Positions 15,558 to 23,177 of a stretch of 64,000 bases of DNA are shown here, piece after piece. Below the pieces are notes generated by a model. It searched no databases. It was not told the DNA's origin and was given only the letters and a program-made list of their open reading frames with translations. The stretch covers positions 1-64,000 of the IMG/VR virus record IMGVR_UViG_3300036770_005874; one strand, 5' to 3'. The translations under genes and the position numbers were made by a program. The stretch is from a virus. Each line of letters starts with the position of its first letter. Position 1 is the first letter of the stretch.

Positions 15558-15618
15558 GGATTGCTAGATCTTCGTCGATAAGGTGTGAGACGGCGCACGC
15601 TGTGGGTTCACCATCGCA

Positions 15619-16551
15619 TCAGCCAGCATCTGCCAGCTTTCGCTCGCCTTTTTCATGCTCTCCGCCAGCTCCTTCGGCAGCTGGTAGCTCTGGATCGGCT
15701 GCTGGGATTGCTTCGGGGATTGGGTTTGCATGGGGCTGAACCTCGATCTCTTGAGAGTTCCAATTGTAAATAAACTCATCGCCCAACTGGGGCAGCAGAG
15801 TATACAGATTCTCCAACAGCGCGAGCTCACGTTCGTCAGGTGCTCGCACGTTGGAAAACAAAGACGTAGCTTCCTTCCTATCAATCACAAAGCTATGCGC
15901 TGGATAGCCCGTAATCAAGCTGAGTAGGGCATTGGCTTTTAGGTTCCTGCTATCTGCATCTAGGCGCTTTCCGTACTCGAATCCGACAGCGTTGGCTCGG
16001 AAAATTTCTCCCAGCCTTACTGGGTCAATCTGACCAAAAACTGGCTGGAAGACGCTTCCCGCGAGCTTCGCCGAAATATCCGCAGCCATTTTGGTGGATA
16101 CGCCTGTACGAGCTCGTGTGCTGTACATGAATTCCTCAAACGCTGCGTAGGTCTGCTTCCTAAGGAGCTCAAGACCTTGCTGAATATCCATTCCCGAAGA
16201 GCGCTCCATTAACTCGTCCGGCTTGGTCATCTGGATATCGAGAGGACCCAACTCCCCTCGATCTGCAACGATCAGCTCATGTGCACCAATGGCAATGAGC
16301 GTGCCAGCGGACTTGCAAATATCTGGAACGAGGAGCTTGAAATCACCGTAATGGTGCCTAAGGCAGCGTGCAATTCGGTATCCCGCATGAGGGTCACCGC
16401 CGTGGGTAATGAGGATGAGGTAGGCCGAATTACTCAGCTTCCGATTCTGGCAAATATTTGTGATGTGCTCATATCCACGGCGAGAGATATCACCCAGATA
16501 GAGAATTATGTCTTCTTCGAAATTATTGAAGCGTTTTATCAGCTGTGGCAT
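15619..16551 (-). CDS. SDH/ClpP-fold serine proteinase-like protein
   Basis: A 310-residue protein resembling the serine dehydrogenase proteinase (SDH) family with a ClpP/crotonase fold. Visible are ITHGGDPHAGYRIARCLR (oxyanion-type glycines), CKSAGTLIAIGAHELIV with the candidate nucleophile Ser, and GELGPLDIQ, typical of SppA/SDH proteins. The C-terminal 40 residues are Pro/Ala/Glu-rich and probably disordered. Ribosome site GGGAGG precedes the ATG at 16551. AT-richer than the phage core and placed next to cI, it is a good candidate for a lysogen-expressed defence or exclusion protein; this is inference. Confidence 0.65.
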   Translation of the reverse strand: MPQLIKRFNNFEEDIILYLGDISRRGYEHITNICQNRKLSNSAYLILITHGGDPHAGYRIARCLRHHYGDFKLLVPDICKSAGTLIAIGAHELIVADRGELGPLDIQMTKPDELMERSSGMDIQQGLELLRKQTYAAFEEFMYSTRARTGVSTKMAADISAKLAGSVFQPVFGQIDPVRLGEIFRANAVGFEYGKRLDADSRNLKANALLSLITGYPAHSFVIDRKEATSLFSNVRAPDERELALLENLYTLLPQLGDEFIYNWNSQEIEVQPHANPIPEAIPAADPELPAAEGAGGEHEKGERKLADAG

Positions 16552-16620
16552 TTCCCCTCCCTGTGCCCTATCCGTCTTATATTTCGAGCAGGATCTACCG
16601 CTCTTTATAGCTGGTCCTGG

Positions 16621-17472
16621 TCAAACTTTCTGAGCATTCCAAACCAGCAGAACTCTGGCATGAATGGCGACCTCGTCGGTGTTGACGACGCGGTCCTTGT
16701 GTTTGGGGTTGTCGGATATCAGCTCCAGCTTACCGTCGCCGGCGCTCTGCAGGCGCTTGATGTAGAGCATGCCGTCCCAGGTGATGACGTAAACGCCGTC
16801 GCCGATGAAGTCGGTGACGCCGCGGTCGACGATGACCGGGTCTTTGTCCTGGATGGTGGGCGCCATGGACTGGCCCCAGCCGCTGATGATCGCCAGGTTG
16901 GCCGGGGATGTGTAGTCCAGGCCCAGCTTCTCCAGCTGCGGCGCGCTCACCACCACGTTGCGCATGAAGTCGGTGTAGTCGGCCGGCACCTGGCCGTGGC
17001 CCATGGAGCCGCGCACGTCGTACTGGGGAATGAGCAGCTCGCCGGGCTTCAGTCGGGAGCCGGAGAAGTCGGCGCTGATGACGTTGCTGCTCTGGACGGC
17101 CTCGGCAACTGTTTGCTCGACTGCTTGGGCAATCTGATCGCGGGCCGATTCGCTGAGGCCTTTGTGCTTGCTCAGCATTTCCAGCACTTTCTCGGCGGCA
17201 CCACTGGCCGGCGGCGCCGGCTCGCCAATATCTGACGACAGGAAGGCTCGCATAACCTCGTTGTGCCGAGCCCCGGTCTCCAGCCATTCAGCTGGTACAC
17301 CCAGCGCCATTGCGATCTGAACCACTTTCTTACTGGTCTGGTTTCGAGCGCTCTCGATGTGGGCAATGGTGACCTGGCTGGAGCCGATTTTATCGGCCAG
17401 CTGGGATTGGCTTAGGCCACGGCGTTCGCGCGCGAACTGTAGGCGGCCTGCAAGGGTCGTGAGCTCTGTCAT
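16621..17472 (-). CDS. cI: CI-type phage repressor (S24 peptidase family)
   Basis: A 283-residue repressor that should maintain lysogeny by binding the ATAACNNNNGTTAT operators. The N-terminal helix-turn-helix is RERRGLSQSQLADKIGSSQV (about 16-35). The C-terminal LexA-like domain has GWGQSMAPTI with catalytic Ser and MLYIKRL with catalytic Lys. The usual Ala-Gly or Cys-Gly cleavage pair is not evident; the linker reads YDVRGSMGHGQ. ATG at 17472 is chosen because the first helix begins there; a 140-codon upstream extension lies across the operator region and is spurious. Confidence 0.92.
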   Translation of the reverse strand: MTELTTLAGRLQFARERRGLSQSQLADKIGSSQVTIAHIESARNQTSKKVVQIAMALGVPAEWLETGARHNEVMRAFLSSDIGEPAPPASGAAEKVLEMLSKHKGLSESARDQIAQAVEQTVAEAVQSSNVISADFSGSRLKPGELLIPQYDVRGSMGHGQVPADYTDFMRNVVVSAPQLEKLGLDYTSPANLAIISGWGQSMAPTIQDKDPVIVDRGVTDFIGDGVYVITWDGMLYIKRLQSAGDGKLELISDNPKHKDRVVNTDEVAIHARVLLVWNAQKV

Positions 17473-17479
17473 GGCCACA

Positions 17480-17547
17480 AGCCTAAAACGCACGTTATTG
17501 GTATTCAAATAACATGCGTTTGATCTTGCCATAACTTGGGTTATGAT
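17480..17547. promoter_or_regulatory. PR/PRM promoters with three operators (OR)
   Basis: Three sites matching ATAACNNNNGTTAT: 17485-17498 (AAAACGCACGTTAT), 17509-17522 (ATAACATGCGTTTG), 17531-17544 (ATAACTTGGGTTAT), spaced 24 and 22 bases, mirroring OL. Rightward PR: TTGATC 17520-17525, TATGAT 17542-17547, spacer 16, overlapping two sites. A candidate leftward PRM has TTGAAT and AGCCTA complement (17485-17480) and would start close to the cI ATG, giving a nearly leaderless cI mRNA. Confidence 0.75.
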
Positions 17548-17575
17548 CTTGGCAGCTTTCACTGAGGCTGTCGCC

Positions 17576-17815
17576 ATGACCGAAAAAGAAACTCCGATCC
17601 AGAAGGCGGTACGAATCGCTGGCGGCCAAGCCGAGCTGGCACGTCGCTGCGAAACCAGCCAGCCCAGAATCTGGCAGTGCATCCACCGCAACCAGCGAAT
17701 TCCTGCTGACTTGGTGCTTCCCATCGAGAAAGCCACGGCCGGCGAAGTGTCTCGCCATGAGCTGCGACCTGACCTGTATCCGCTTGAGCAGCAAGCGGCC
17801 TGCACCGCGGGCTGA
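17576..17815 (+). CDS. Cro-like / YdaS-type regulator
   Basis: A 79-residue helix-turn-helix protein: PIQKAVRIAGGQAELARRCE followed by TSQPRIWQCIHRNQRIPADL is the layout of Cro/YdaS-like proteins. It is the first gene from PR, divergent from cI. Start at the ATG at 17576, downstream of the predicted PR start site; an earlier in-frame start lies at or before that site. It should oppose CI at OR, by analogy. Confidence 0.8.
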   Translation: MTEKETPIQKAVRIAGGQAELARRCETSQPRIWQCIHRNQRIPADLVLPIEKATAGEVSRHELRPDLYPLEQQAACTAG

Positions 17816-17892
17816 GGCATCCCAGGCTGTTGGAGAAGAGGGTGAAGAGCTTGGGCAACGGCCATCAGGTAGGACTCCGAGAAGATTTGCAT

Positions 17893-17910
17893 CAGCAGCT
17901 AAAGCTGCTG
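17893..17910 (+). repeat. Hairpin upstream of cII
   Basis: CAGCAGC TAAA GCTGCTG, a perfect seven-base stem with a four-base loop, 16 bases before the cII start and just ahead of its GGGAG ribosome site. It could influence cII translation or act like a boxB; no boxA is seen beside it. Confidence 0.4.
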
Positions 17911-17926
17911 GCTGGGAGCATTCCAA

Positions 17927-18220
17927 ATGAATAAGCCAGAAAGGGCACGCAAGAACGAACAAGCCGTCTTGCAGCGGCTTTCGAGTGTGGGGCAGGCCAC
18001 CGTTGCAGCGGCGATCAAGGTCGACGAGTCGACTATCAGCCGCATGAAGAGCGACGGGAAGGTCACTCAGTTCGCCGAGATCCTCGCGGAGCTGGGCCTG
18101 AAGGTGGTGCCGGAGACCATGCGCGTCTTCGATCCGAGGGATATCGACGCCCTGTTGCACCTGGCCAAACGCCAGATGGACAAGATCGTCTCCGCCGAAG
18201 AGCTTGGCCTTGACGACTGA
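17927..18220 (+). CDS. cII: CII-family transcriptional activator
   Basis: A 97-residue protein of the CII family: ARKNEQAVLQRLSSVGQATV, then AAAIKVDESTISRMKSDGKV is the helix-turn-helix, followed by LAELGLKVVPETMRVFDP. CII proteins are tetrameric activators that direct the lysogenic choice. Its position, third after PR and before the O gene, matches lambdoid order. The ATG at 17927 follows GGGAG. Confidence 0.85.
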   Translation: MNKPERARKNEQAVLQRLSSVGQATVAAAIKVDESTISRMKSDGKVTQFAEILAELGLKVVPETMRVFDPRDIDALLHLAKRQMDKIVSAEELGLDD

Positions 18221-18249
18221 GCACCAAGTCCTGGGCTTGGGGGCCTGAC

Positions 18250-19239
18250 ATGCAATTCACGATCACCGTCAACCAGGTGAAGTCGCTCGAATGGGGGCTG
18301 AATGCGCAGCAGGCGCTGCTGTTCGCGTTCGTCTACGAGTGCCCGAGCTGGGCGAAGCTCACCCGCACGGTCGATGGTGACTTCTACGCCCTGAGCAAGG
18401 CGAAGGTCATCGAGGAGCTGCCGCTGCTGACTGATAAGCCAGACACCGTATACCGCCTGCTCAAGAGCCTGGCAGATGCCGGCGTCATCGAGCTGTCGAG
18501 CACGAACAGCATCACGCTGGTGCGCCTGACGAAGAAGGGGCGGCAGTGGAACCGGAAGGGCGATGGGTCGGAAATTTATCCGACCCAGAACGCCGCTCAA
18601 CAGGTCGGAAAAAAAACCGATCAGGAGCCGGGTGGGTCGGAAAAAAATCCGAGCCGGGTCGGAAAAAAATCCGGGCTGGGTCGGAAAAAAATCCGAGATG
18701 GGTCGGAAAAAAATCCGACAAATCAGGATACCAGTAATCAGGGTACCAATCAGGATACCAGTCAGATCTCTGCGCCGGAGGCTTCGCCACCAGCGCCCCT
18801 CGTTCTCGTTGGCGACGCCGAACAGCCTCGCTGCGAAATCCCCGATGACATGCCGGGACCTCGCGACCCGAAGTGCACGACGTACCGCACCTGGGCCAAT
18901 TACGCGATTGCCTACCACAAGACCTACGGCACCTGGCCTGTGTGGAACAGGACGGTCGGTGCCCAGATCGCCAAGTTGGTTGAGCGCCTTGGCCAGCAGG
19001 ATGCCCCGAAGGTGGCCGCGTTCTTCGTGCTGCGGGTCAAGTCGGTTGAGGCGAACAAGAAAACCCACGCTGTCGGCCTGCTGCTGCAGAACGCCGAGAG
19101 CTACCACACGCAGTGGAAGACCCTGAACCCCGTCACCAACATCGCCGCCCGCCAGGCCGAGAGCACTCAGCAGAACCTGAGTGAGATGGAGCTGGCGCTG
19201 GAGGAGCAACGTATGCGGAGGCAAGCCAATGCTCAGTGA
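18250..19239 (+). CDS. Replication initiator (lambda O-like) carrying iterons
   Basis: A 329-residue protein. The N-terminal domain (about 1-100) is a winged helix (FVYECPSWAKL, DTVYRLLKSLADAGVIELSS) as in phage replication proteins. The middle (about 105-175) is low-complexity and repetitive (GSEKNPSRVGKKSGLGRKKI), because the DNA here is a run of iterons. The C-terminal part (RTWANYAIAYHKTYGTWPVW) probably contacts the helicase loader. As in lambda O, the origin lies inside the gene. It overlaps the next gene by 11 bases. Confidence 0.8.
   Translation: MQFTITVNQVKSLEWGLNAQQALLFAFVYECPSWAKLTRTVDGDFYALSKAKVIEELPLLTDKPDTVYRLLKSLADAGVIELSSTNSITLVRLTKKGRQWNRKGDGSEIYPTQNAAQQVGKKTDQEPGGSEKNPSRVGKKSGLGRKKIRDGSEKNPTNQDTSNQGTNQDTSQISAPEASPPAPLVLVGDAEQPRCEIPDDMPGPRDPKCTTYRTWANYAIAYHKTYGTWPVWNRTVGAQIAKLVERLGQQDAPKVAAFFVLRVKSVEANKKTHAVGLLLQNAESYHTQWKTLNPVTNIAARQAESTQQNLSEMELALEEQRMRRQANAQ
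18565..18718. repeat. Iteron array, probable replication origin
   Basis: Six copies of GGGTCGGAAAAAAATCCGA-like units start at 18565, 18602, 18634, 18656, 18678 and 18700; the last four are at an exact 22-base period. Each is itself an inverted repeat (TCGGA/TCCGA) around an A tract. ATCAGGATACCAGT-like repeats follow at about 18721-18765. The array lies inside the O-like gene. Confidence 0.8.
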
Positions 19240-20017
19240 GAGCCAGCAGGACCAGCTCCTGGTGTCTTTGTTCGCGACGGCTGAAGCCATGGGGCAGACG
19301 CTGACCAAAGCCGCCGCGCTGCTGATGGTCCAGGACCTGGCCGGCTACACCGAGCCGGCGCTGGTCGCGGCGCTGCAGGCGTGCCGGCAGCATGGTGGGC
19401 GCTTCTCCGTGGACGCTATCCTGAAGCGTGTCCTGGCCGCTGACGGCCGCCCCGAGGCGAATGAGGCCTGGGCTATCGCCTTGCGCTCCTTCGATGAAGC
19501 CGAGTCGGTGCTGATGACTCCAGAGATCCAGCAGGCTGCGGTGGCCGCTGCTCCGATCTTCCATGCCCGGGACAAGGTCGGTGCGCGCATGGCTTTCCTG
19601 GCTGCCTACGAACGGCTTGTGACCGCGGCGCGCGCCGAAGCGCGGCCAGTCAGCTGGTCCTTGTCGCTCGGCCACGATCCGCAGGGACGGGAAACGGCTA
19701 TCCGAGAGGGCGCACGCCTGGGGCAGCTCACTGGCCCGGTCGCCAATCTGCTGCTTGAGCAGCATGCGGTAGCGCCAGTAGCTGCAGATGGGCAAGCAAT
19801 CGCCGGGCTCATCACGGGCAATGGTGTTCCGCCTTCGCCAGGTCTGCGCGCCAGGTGGCAGGAGGTCAAGAAGACCATCCAGGACAGCAAGCGGCGCAAG
19901 GAGGTCCAGCAGCGTTGGGATCACCGTAAGCGTCTACGCGCCGAACGTCAGCGCAAGGAGTTTCTCCTGAAGCAGGTGGAGCAGTTGCAGGCTGCCCAGG
20001 CTGGCCACCATGCATAA
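19229..20017 (+). CDS. Replication protein, P-like position
   Basis: A 262-residue protein read from the ATG at 19229 (MLSESQQDQLLVSLFATAEA), which overlaps the O-like gene end. The N-terminal half resembles phage replication P or DnaT-like proteins (YTEPALVAALQACRQHGGRF, FSVDAILKRV); the C-terminal 60 residues are basic and coiled. Location after the O gene suggests helicase loading, but I do not see a decisive motif. The ORF extends upstream, but that reading has no ribosome site. Confidence 0.65.
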   Translation: MLSESQQDQLLVSLFATAEAMGQTLTKAAALLMVQDLAGYTEPALVAALQACRQHGGRFSVDAILKRVLAADGRPEANEAWAIALRSFDEAESVLMTPEIQQAAVAAAPIFHARDKVGARMAFLAAYERLVTAARAEARPVSWSLSLGHDPQGRETAIREGARLGQLTGPVANLLLEQHAVAPVAADGQAIAGLITGNGVPPSPGLRARWQEVKKTIQDSKRRKEVQQRWDHRKRLRAERQRKEFLLKQVEQLQAAQAGHHA

Positions 20018-20138
20018 GGCCTGCTGGATGGTCCTGCTGCCTGGCCGCCGGCCGTTCCCCTTGGTTGGGACGAAGTGCAGCGAGGGCGAGGCCTTGGCCT
20101 ATGCCCGAGGCATTTGGCCCTGCGCGGAGGTGCTCTGA
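20010..20138 (+). CDS. Small Nin-region protein (42 aa)
   Basis: A short gene whose ATG overlaps the end of the P-like gene and whose TGA overlaps the ninB ATG as TGATG. The product (MHKACWMVLLPGRRPFPLVG start, ending ARGIWPCAEVL) resembles short proteins seen in Pseudomonas phages at this spot. Tight overlaps on both sides support it. Function unknown. Confidence 0.6.
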   Translation: MHKACWMVLLPGRRPFPLVGTKCSEGEALAYARGIWPCAEVL

Positions 20139-20614
20139 TGGCTAAGACCGAGAAGGTAGCCGTTAACGGCGCCGCCCGGCTCTCCGAGGCGATCTCCAAG
20201 TTGACTGCCATGTTCAAGGCGAACAAGTACGTGGTGGTGAGCATGCGCCCAGGCAAGGATCGCACCCTGGACCAGAACGCTCTGTGGTTCGCCCTGTACC
20301 AGCGAATAGCTGAGATGACGCAGATCGGTGACGTCGAGGATGCTCGGCGGTACTGCAAGCTGCATCTTGGAGTGCCGATCATGCGCCGCGACTGCGATGA
20401 CTTCCGTCGTGGCTGGAACCAGGTGTTCCTCCACCTCGAGTACGAGCAGAAGCTGGAGCTGATGGGCGAGTGCTCGCTGTTCGGCCCGGATGGCTTCCCT
20501 GTGACCCGGCTGTTCAACCGCCAGCAGGGCATCGAGTACACCAATCGCATCGTCGACGAGTTCACCGCCAAGGGCGTCGCGTTCGCTGATCTGCTGAGCG
20601 AGGAGGCGGCATGA
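20138..20614 (+). CDS. ninB: NinB-like recombination protein
   Basis: A 158-residue NinB/Orf-family protein; the hallmark is GKDRTLDQNALWFALYQRIA. Lambda NinB (Orf) binds single-stranded DNA and takes part in RecFOR-type recombination. It lies between replication genes and ninG, as in lambdoid phages. Confidence 0.85.
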   Translation: MAKTEKVAVNGAARLSEAISKLTAMFKANKYVVVSMRPGKDRTLDQNALWFALYQRIAEMTQIGDVEDARRYCKLHLGVPIMRRDCDDFRRGWNQVFLHLEYEQKLELMGECSLFGPDGFPVTRLFNRQQGIEYTNRIVDEFTAKGVAFADLLSEEAA

Positions 20615-20928
20615 GTGGACTTCGGGTAGGAGGTTTGGCCCTGGTAATCGCTTGCCCACAGATGCCCGAGAACGTCGGCTGCGTCGTTGAGTTGGTGCAG
20701 CACCTGATGCCAGATGAGCTGTACATCGCGCCCAGCAACGGTGAAGTCCGCTACTCGCAGGGTGAGGGATGGCTGGTAACTGGTCGAGTTACTGGCCTCG
20801 GTCGCCGCCAGGATGGAACGACCTTCCGCGAGTTCGGGCATGCACTCTTCAGTGCTCAAAGGCTAATACCGCTTGAGGGCGAACCTGCAGTCGAGCCCTA
20901 TGTAGTCGGCGAGGAAGTGCCGGTATGA
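20611..20928 (+). CDS. Hypothetical Nin-region protein
   Basis: A 105-residue protein with alternating hydrophobic pattern (LALVIACPQMPENVGCVVEL, GEGWLVTGRVTGL). It overlaps ninB by four bases and ninG by four bases, so it is part of a coupled series. No family recognised. Confidence 0.6.
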   Translation: MSGLRVGGLALVIACPQMPENVGCVVELVQHLMPDELYIAPSNGEVRYSQGEGWLVTGRVTGLGRRQDGTTFREFGHALFSAQRLIPLEGEPAVEPYVVGEEVPV

Positions 20929-21557
20929 CCGCTATTCGAAAGCCGCTCAAGGCTATAAGCGGCCGGCAAAGGAAGTGCGCGGTTCGTGCCTGCAGGACGC
21001 CTTTCGTGCCGAGACGGCCATTCCAGACCTGGTGCAGCCCAGACTGCGCCATCGTGATCGCCCGCCAGAAGCAGAACCTCGAGCGCAAGGCTCTCGACAA
21101 GATCGAGCGAAAGGCCATCCGAGCGGCCAAGGAGCGGGTGAAGCCGCGCAGCGCGCACATGAAGGAGGCTCAGGATGCCTTCAACGCTTACATTCGCCAG
21201 CGTGACCTGGGCCAGCCGTGCATTTCGTGCGGTACCACAGCCAGAGTGCAGTATGCCGCCGGCCACTATCGGACGGTGGGCGCCTGCCCCGAACTGCGTT
21301 TCGAGCCGCTGAACGTGCACCTGCAGTGCAACAAGAACTGCAACATGGAGAAGTCGGGAAACATCGTGGAGTACCGCATTCGCCTTCTGCGGAAGATCGG
21401 CGCGGAGAAGGTGGCCTGGCTGGAAGGGCCGCACGAACCGAAGAAGTACTCGATCGAGGACCTGAAGGCGATCAAGGCGCACTACCGCGCCTTGACCCGG
21501 CAGCTACGCCAAGGGAATGGGGGACGCATTTGCACTACAGAGGGGGGCTGTCCATGA
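20925..21557 (+). CDS. ninG: NinG-like endonuclease
   Basis: A 210-residue NinG (Rap) family protein. It has an N-terminal zinc-binding region (CAVRACRTPFVPRRPFQTWC, then SPDC) and the HNH-like core CISCGTT, AAGHYRTVGACPELRFEP and NVHLQCNKNCN. Lambda Rap cleaves branched recombination intermediates. It overlaps the next gene by four bases. Confidence 0.9.
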   Translation: MTAIRKPLKAISGRQRKCAVRACRTPFVPRRPFQTWCSPDCAIVIARQKQNLERKALDKIERKAIRAAKERVKPRSAHMKEAQDAFNAYIRQRDLGQPCISCGTTARVQYAAGHYRTVGACPELRFEPLNVHLQCNKNCNMEKSGNIVEYRIRLLRKIGAEKVAWLEGPHEPKKYSIEDLKAIKAHYRALTRQLRQGNGGRICTTEGGCP

Positions 21558-22045
21558 GTGAGGGCGGGGAGAAGAAGTCGTCGACGCAGATCGTGCTGGA
21601 CGCTGTGCGGGACCTGCACAACCTGGAACAGCTGGTGACCAGGGAGGCTCTGCAGGAGCTGACGAAGCTGAAGATGACCATCGTCGACGATCGGCTCAAG
21701 CACCTGGCTGATGAGGGGCTGATTCACCGGATGCAGCGCGGTGTGTTCGTGCCGGTCGACCAGCACCCCCAGGCGCGCCAGATCAGCCACACCGAGCTAC
21801 CGGACGGCACCGTGGTGCTGGATGTGGGCGACGAGGTGTTGCACCTGACGCCGAAGGAAGCCAGGACCATGGCCAGCCTGCTCGCCGGCCGGGCCATCCA
21901 GGCCAGCCAGATCGAGCTGGGCAACCAGGCCGCGGTGATGAATGCCGAGCTGGCGCTTCGAGTTCGCCATCTGGAGCGGCAGGTGAGGGCGTTACTGGCG
22001 GAGCGGTGTGCGCCCGAATCTCTACAACTGGCTTTGATAGGCTGA
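21554..22045 (+). CDS. Winged-helix protein at late-regulator position
   Basis: A 163-residue protein from the ATG at 21554. Residues 8-65 form a winged helix: STQIVLDAVRDLHNLEQLVT, REALQELTKLKMTIVDDRLK, HLADEGLIHRMQRGVFVPV. The C-terminal part is a helical coiled coil (VMNAELALRVRHLERQVRAL) suited to dimerisation. It is the last gene of the PR operon after ninG, where lambdoid phages keep the late regulator Q. It may be the activator acting on the repeated dyad elements before late blocks; this is inference. Confidence 0.7.
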   Translation: MSEGGEKKSSTQIVLDAVRDLHNLEQLVTREALQELTKLKMTIVDDRLKHLADEGLIHRMQRGVFVPVDQHPQARQISHTELPDGTVVLDVGDEVLHLTPKEARTMASLLAGRAIQASQIELGNQAAVMNAELALRVRHLERQVRALLAERCAPESLQLALIG

Positions 22046-22149
22046 GGTCGTCCCATGGCAACAGTAAAAATGTATTCGGATAGCTGAATGGACGGCTGAA
22101 CAGTTTGGAGCGAATAATTTACAACATCGCCAGAGAGTAAGGAGTGGGT

Positions 22150-23106
22150 ATGTCAAAGGGGTGGATCGACGATCTGATGCGGCTTATGTGCGTTCGTGGA
22201 CTGATTCCCACTGAAAACATTGAGCGGGCTCAACGACTCAAGCAAAGCCACTTCCCGCAAGCACTATACAAGTTCAGGGAGGTTAATAACTATTCCTTGA
22301 GCAATCTCAGGGAGGCAACGTTACACTTAACGGTCGCAAGTAATTTCAATGACCCCTATGACTCCGCTGTTAACTACGATCCACATTTTGGCTTGAGTCA
22401 TGCCGAGTTGATATTGGATAGCATCGAGGGAGTTACTGCCGACATTAGAGCGAAAATTCTGATGGCTGAGGACCCAGTGCTTGAGGTGGTTAGGTATCAA
22501 GCAGATCAAACCGATGCAGCTGGCCAAGTTAATAGCGAGGTTCTGGCAAAGATTGCCAAGGTTATAAGTGTTGGCCATGAATCATTCATCATGAAGGCAA
22601 AAGCTGAGATGAATAGGATGGTCCAGAACACCTACAAGATTTGCTCACTAACTGAGCGCTTGGACTCATTGCCTCTCTGGGCCCACTACGCCAAAAATCA
22701 CTGCGGCTTTGCCATGGAGTACGATTTTAGAAGTCTACAGTTTGATGATCTGATGGGGCTTTCTCTCTGGCCAGTCAGGTACAGCGGAGTTTTTGATGCT
22801 TCAGAGATGCTAAAAGGAGTCATTTCAGGTCAGCCAATCAACAACATGTTTGCCCTCGTCGCAGCACTGCACAAATCTCCCGATTGGGCATACGAGGAGG
22901 AGTGGCGACTGGTCATGGTCGATGGATCAGACCAGCCGCCTCGAAACTTTCGCGTACCGCTCAAGGCTGTCTACCTCGGATCTCAGACCGGTGAAGAGCA
23001 CACCAAGCAGGTCGTGCGGGCTGCAGCGGCTATTGGTGTGCCTGTCTACAGAATGCGCTTGGTTCCGCATGAGTTTCGGATGGAAGCGGTGCCACACCCC
23101 CTGTAA
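22150..23106 (+). CDS. DUF2971 protein, AT-rich cargo
   Basis: A 318-residue DUF2971 protein: LYKFREVNNYSLSNL, SNFNDPYDSA, PLWAHYAKNHCGFAMEYDF, YEEEWRLVM and LKAVYLGSQTG are the conserved blocks. The function of the family is not established; it turns up in phages and mobile islands. The gene is clearly AT-richer than ninG and the terminase, has its own AAGGAG site before the ATG at 22150, and ends inside a copy of the dyad element. It is probably an inserted cargo gene. Confidence 0.75.
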   Translation: MSKGWIDDLMRLMCVRGLIPTENIERAQRLKQSHFPQALYKFREVNNYSLSNLREATLHLTVASNFNDPYDSAVNYDPHFGLSHAELILDSIEGVTADIRAKILMAEDPVLEVVRYQADQTDAAGQVNSEVLAKIAKVISVGHESFIMKAKAEMNRMVQNTYKICSLTERLDSLPLWAHYAKNHCGFAMEYDFRSLQFDDLMGLSLWPVRYSGVFDASEMLKGVISGQPINNMFALVAALHKSPDWAYEEEWRLVMVDGSDQPPRNFRVPLKAVYLGSQTGEEHTKQVVRAAAAIGVPVYRMRLVPHEFRMEAVPHPL

Positions 23107-23112
23107 GGTTCG
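23095..23112 (+). repeat. Dyad element, variant copy (1 of 7)
   Basis: CACCCCCTGTAAGGTTCG, one base from the consensus core CCCCCTGTAGGGTT. The TAA stop of the DUF2971 gene is inside it. It precedes the small exported-protein gene at 23178. Confidence 0.65.
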
Positions 23113-23177
23113 ATGCGGGGCAGGAGAGCCGGGACAATCAAGGCTCCTCATTCCCTCCCTGAGTGCGAGGTTGCCCC

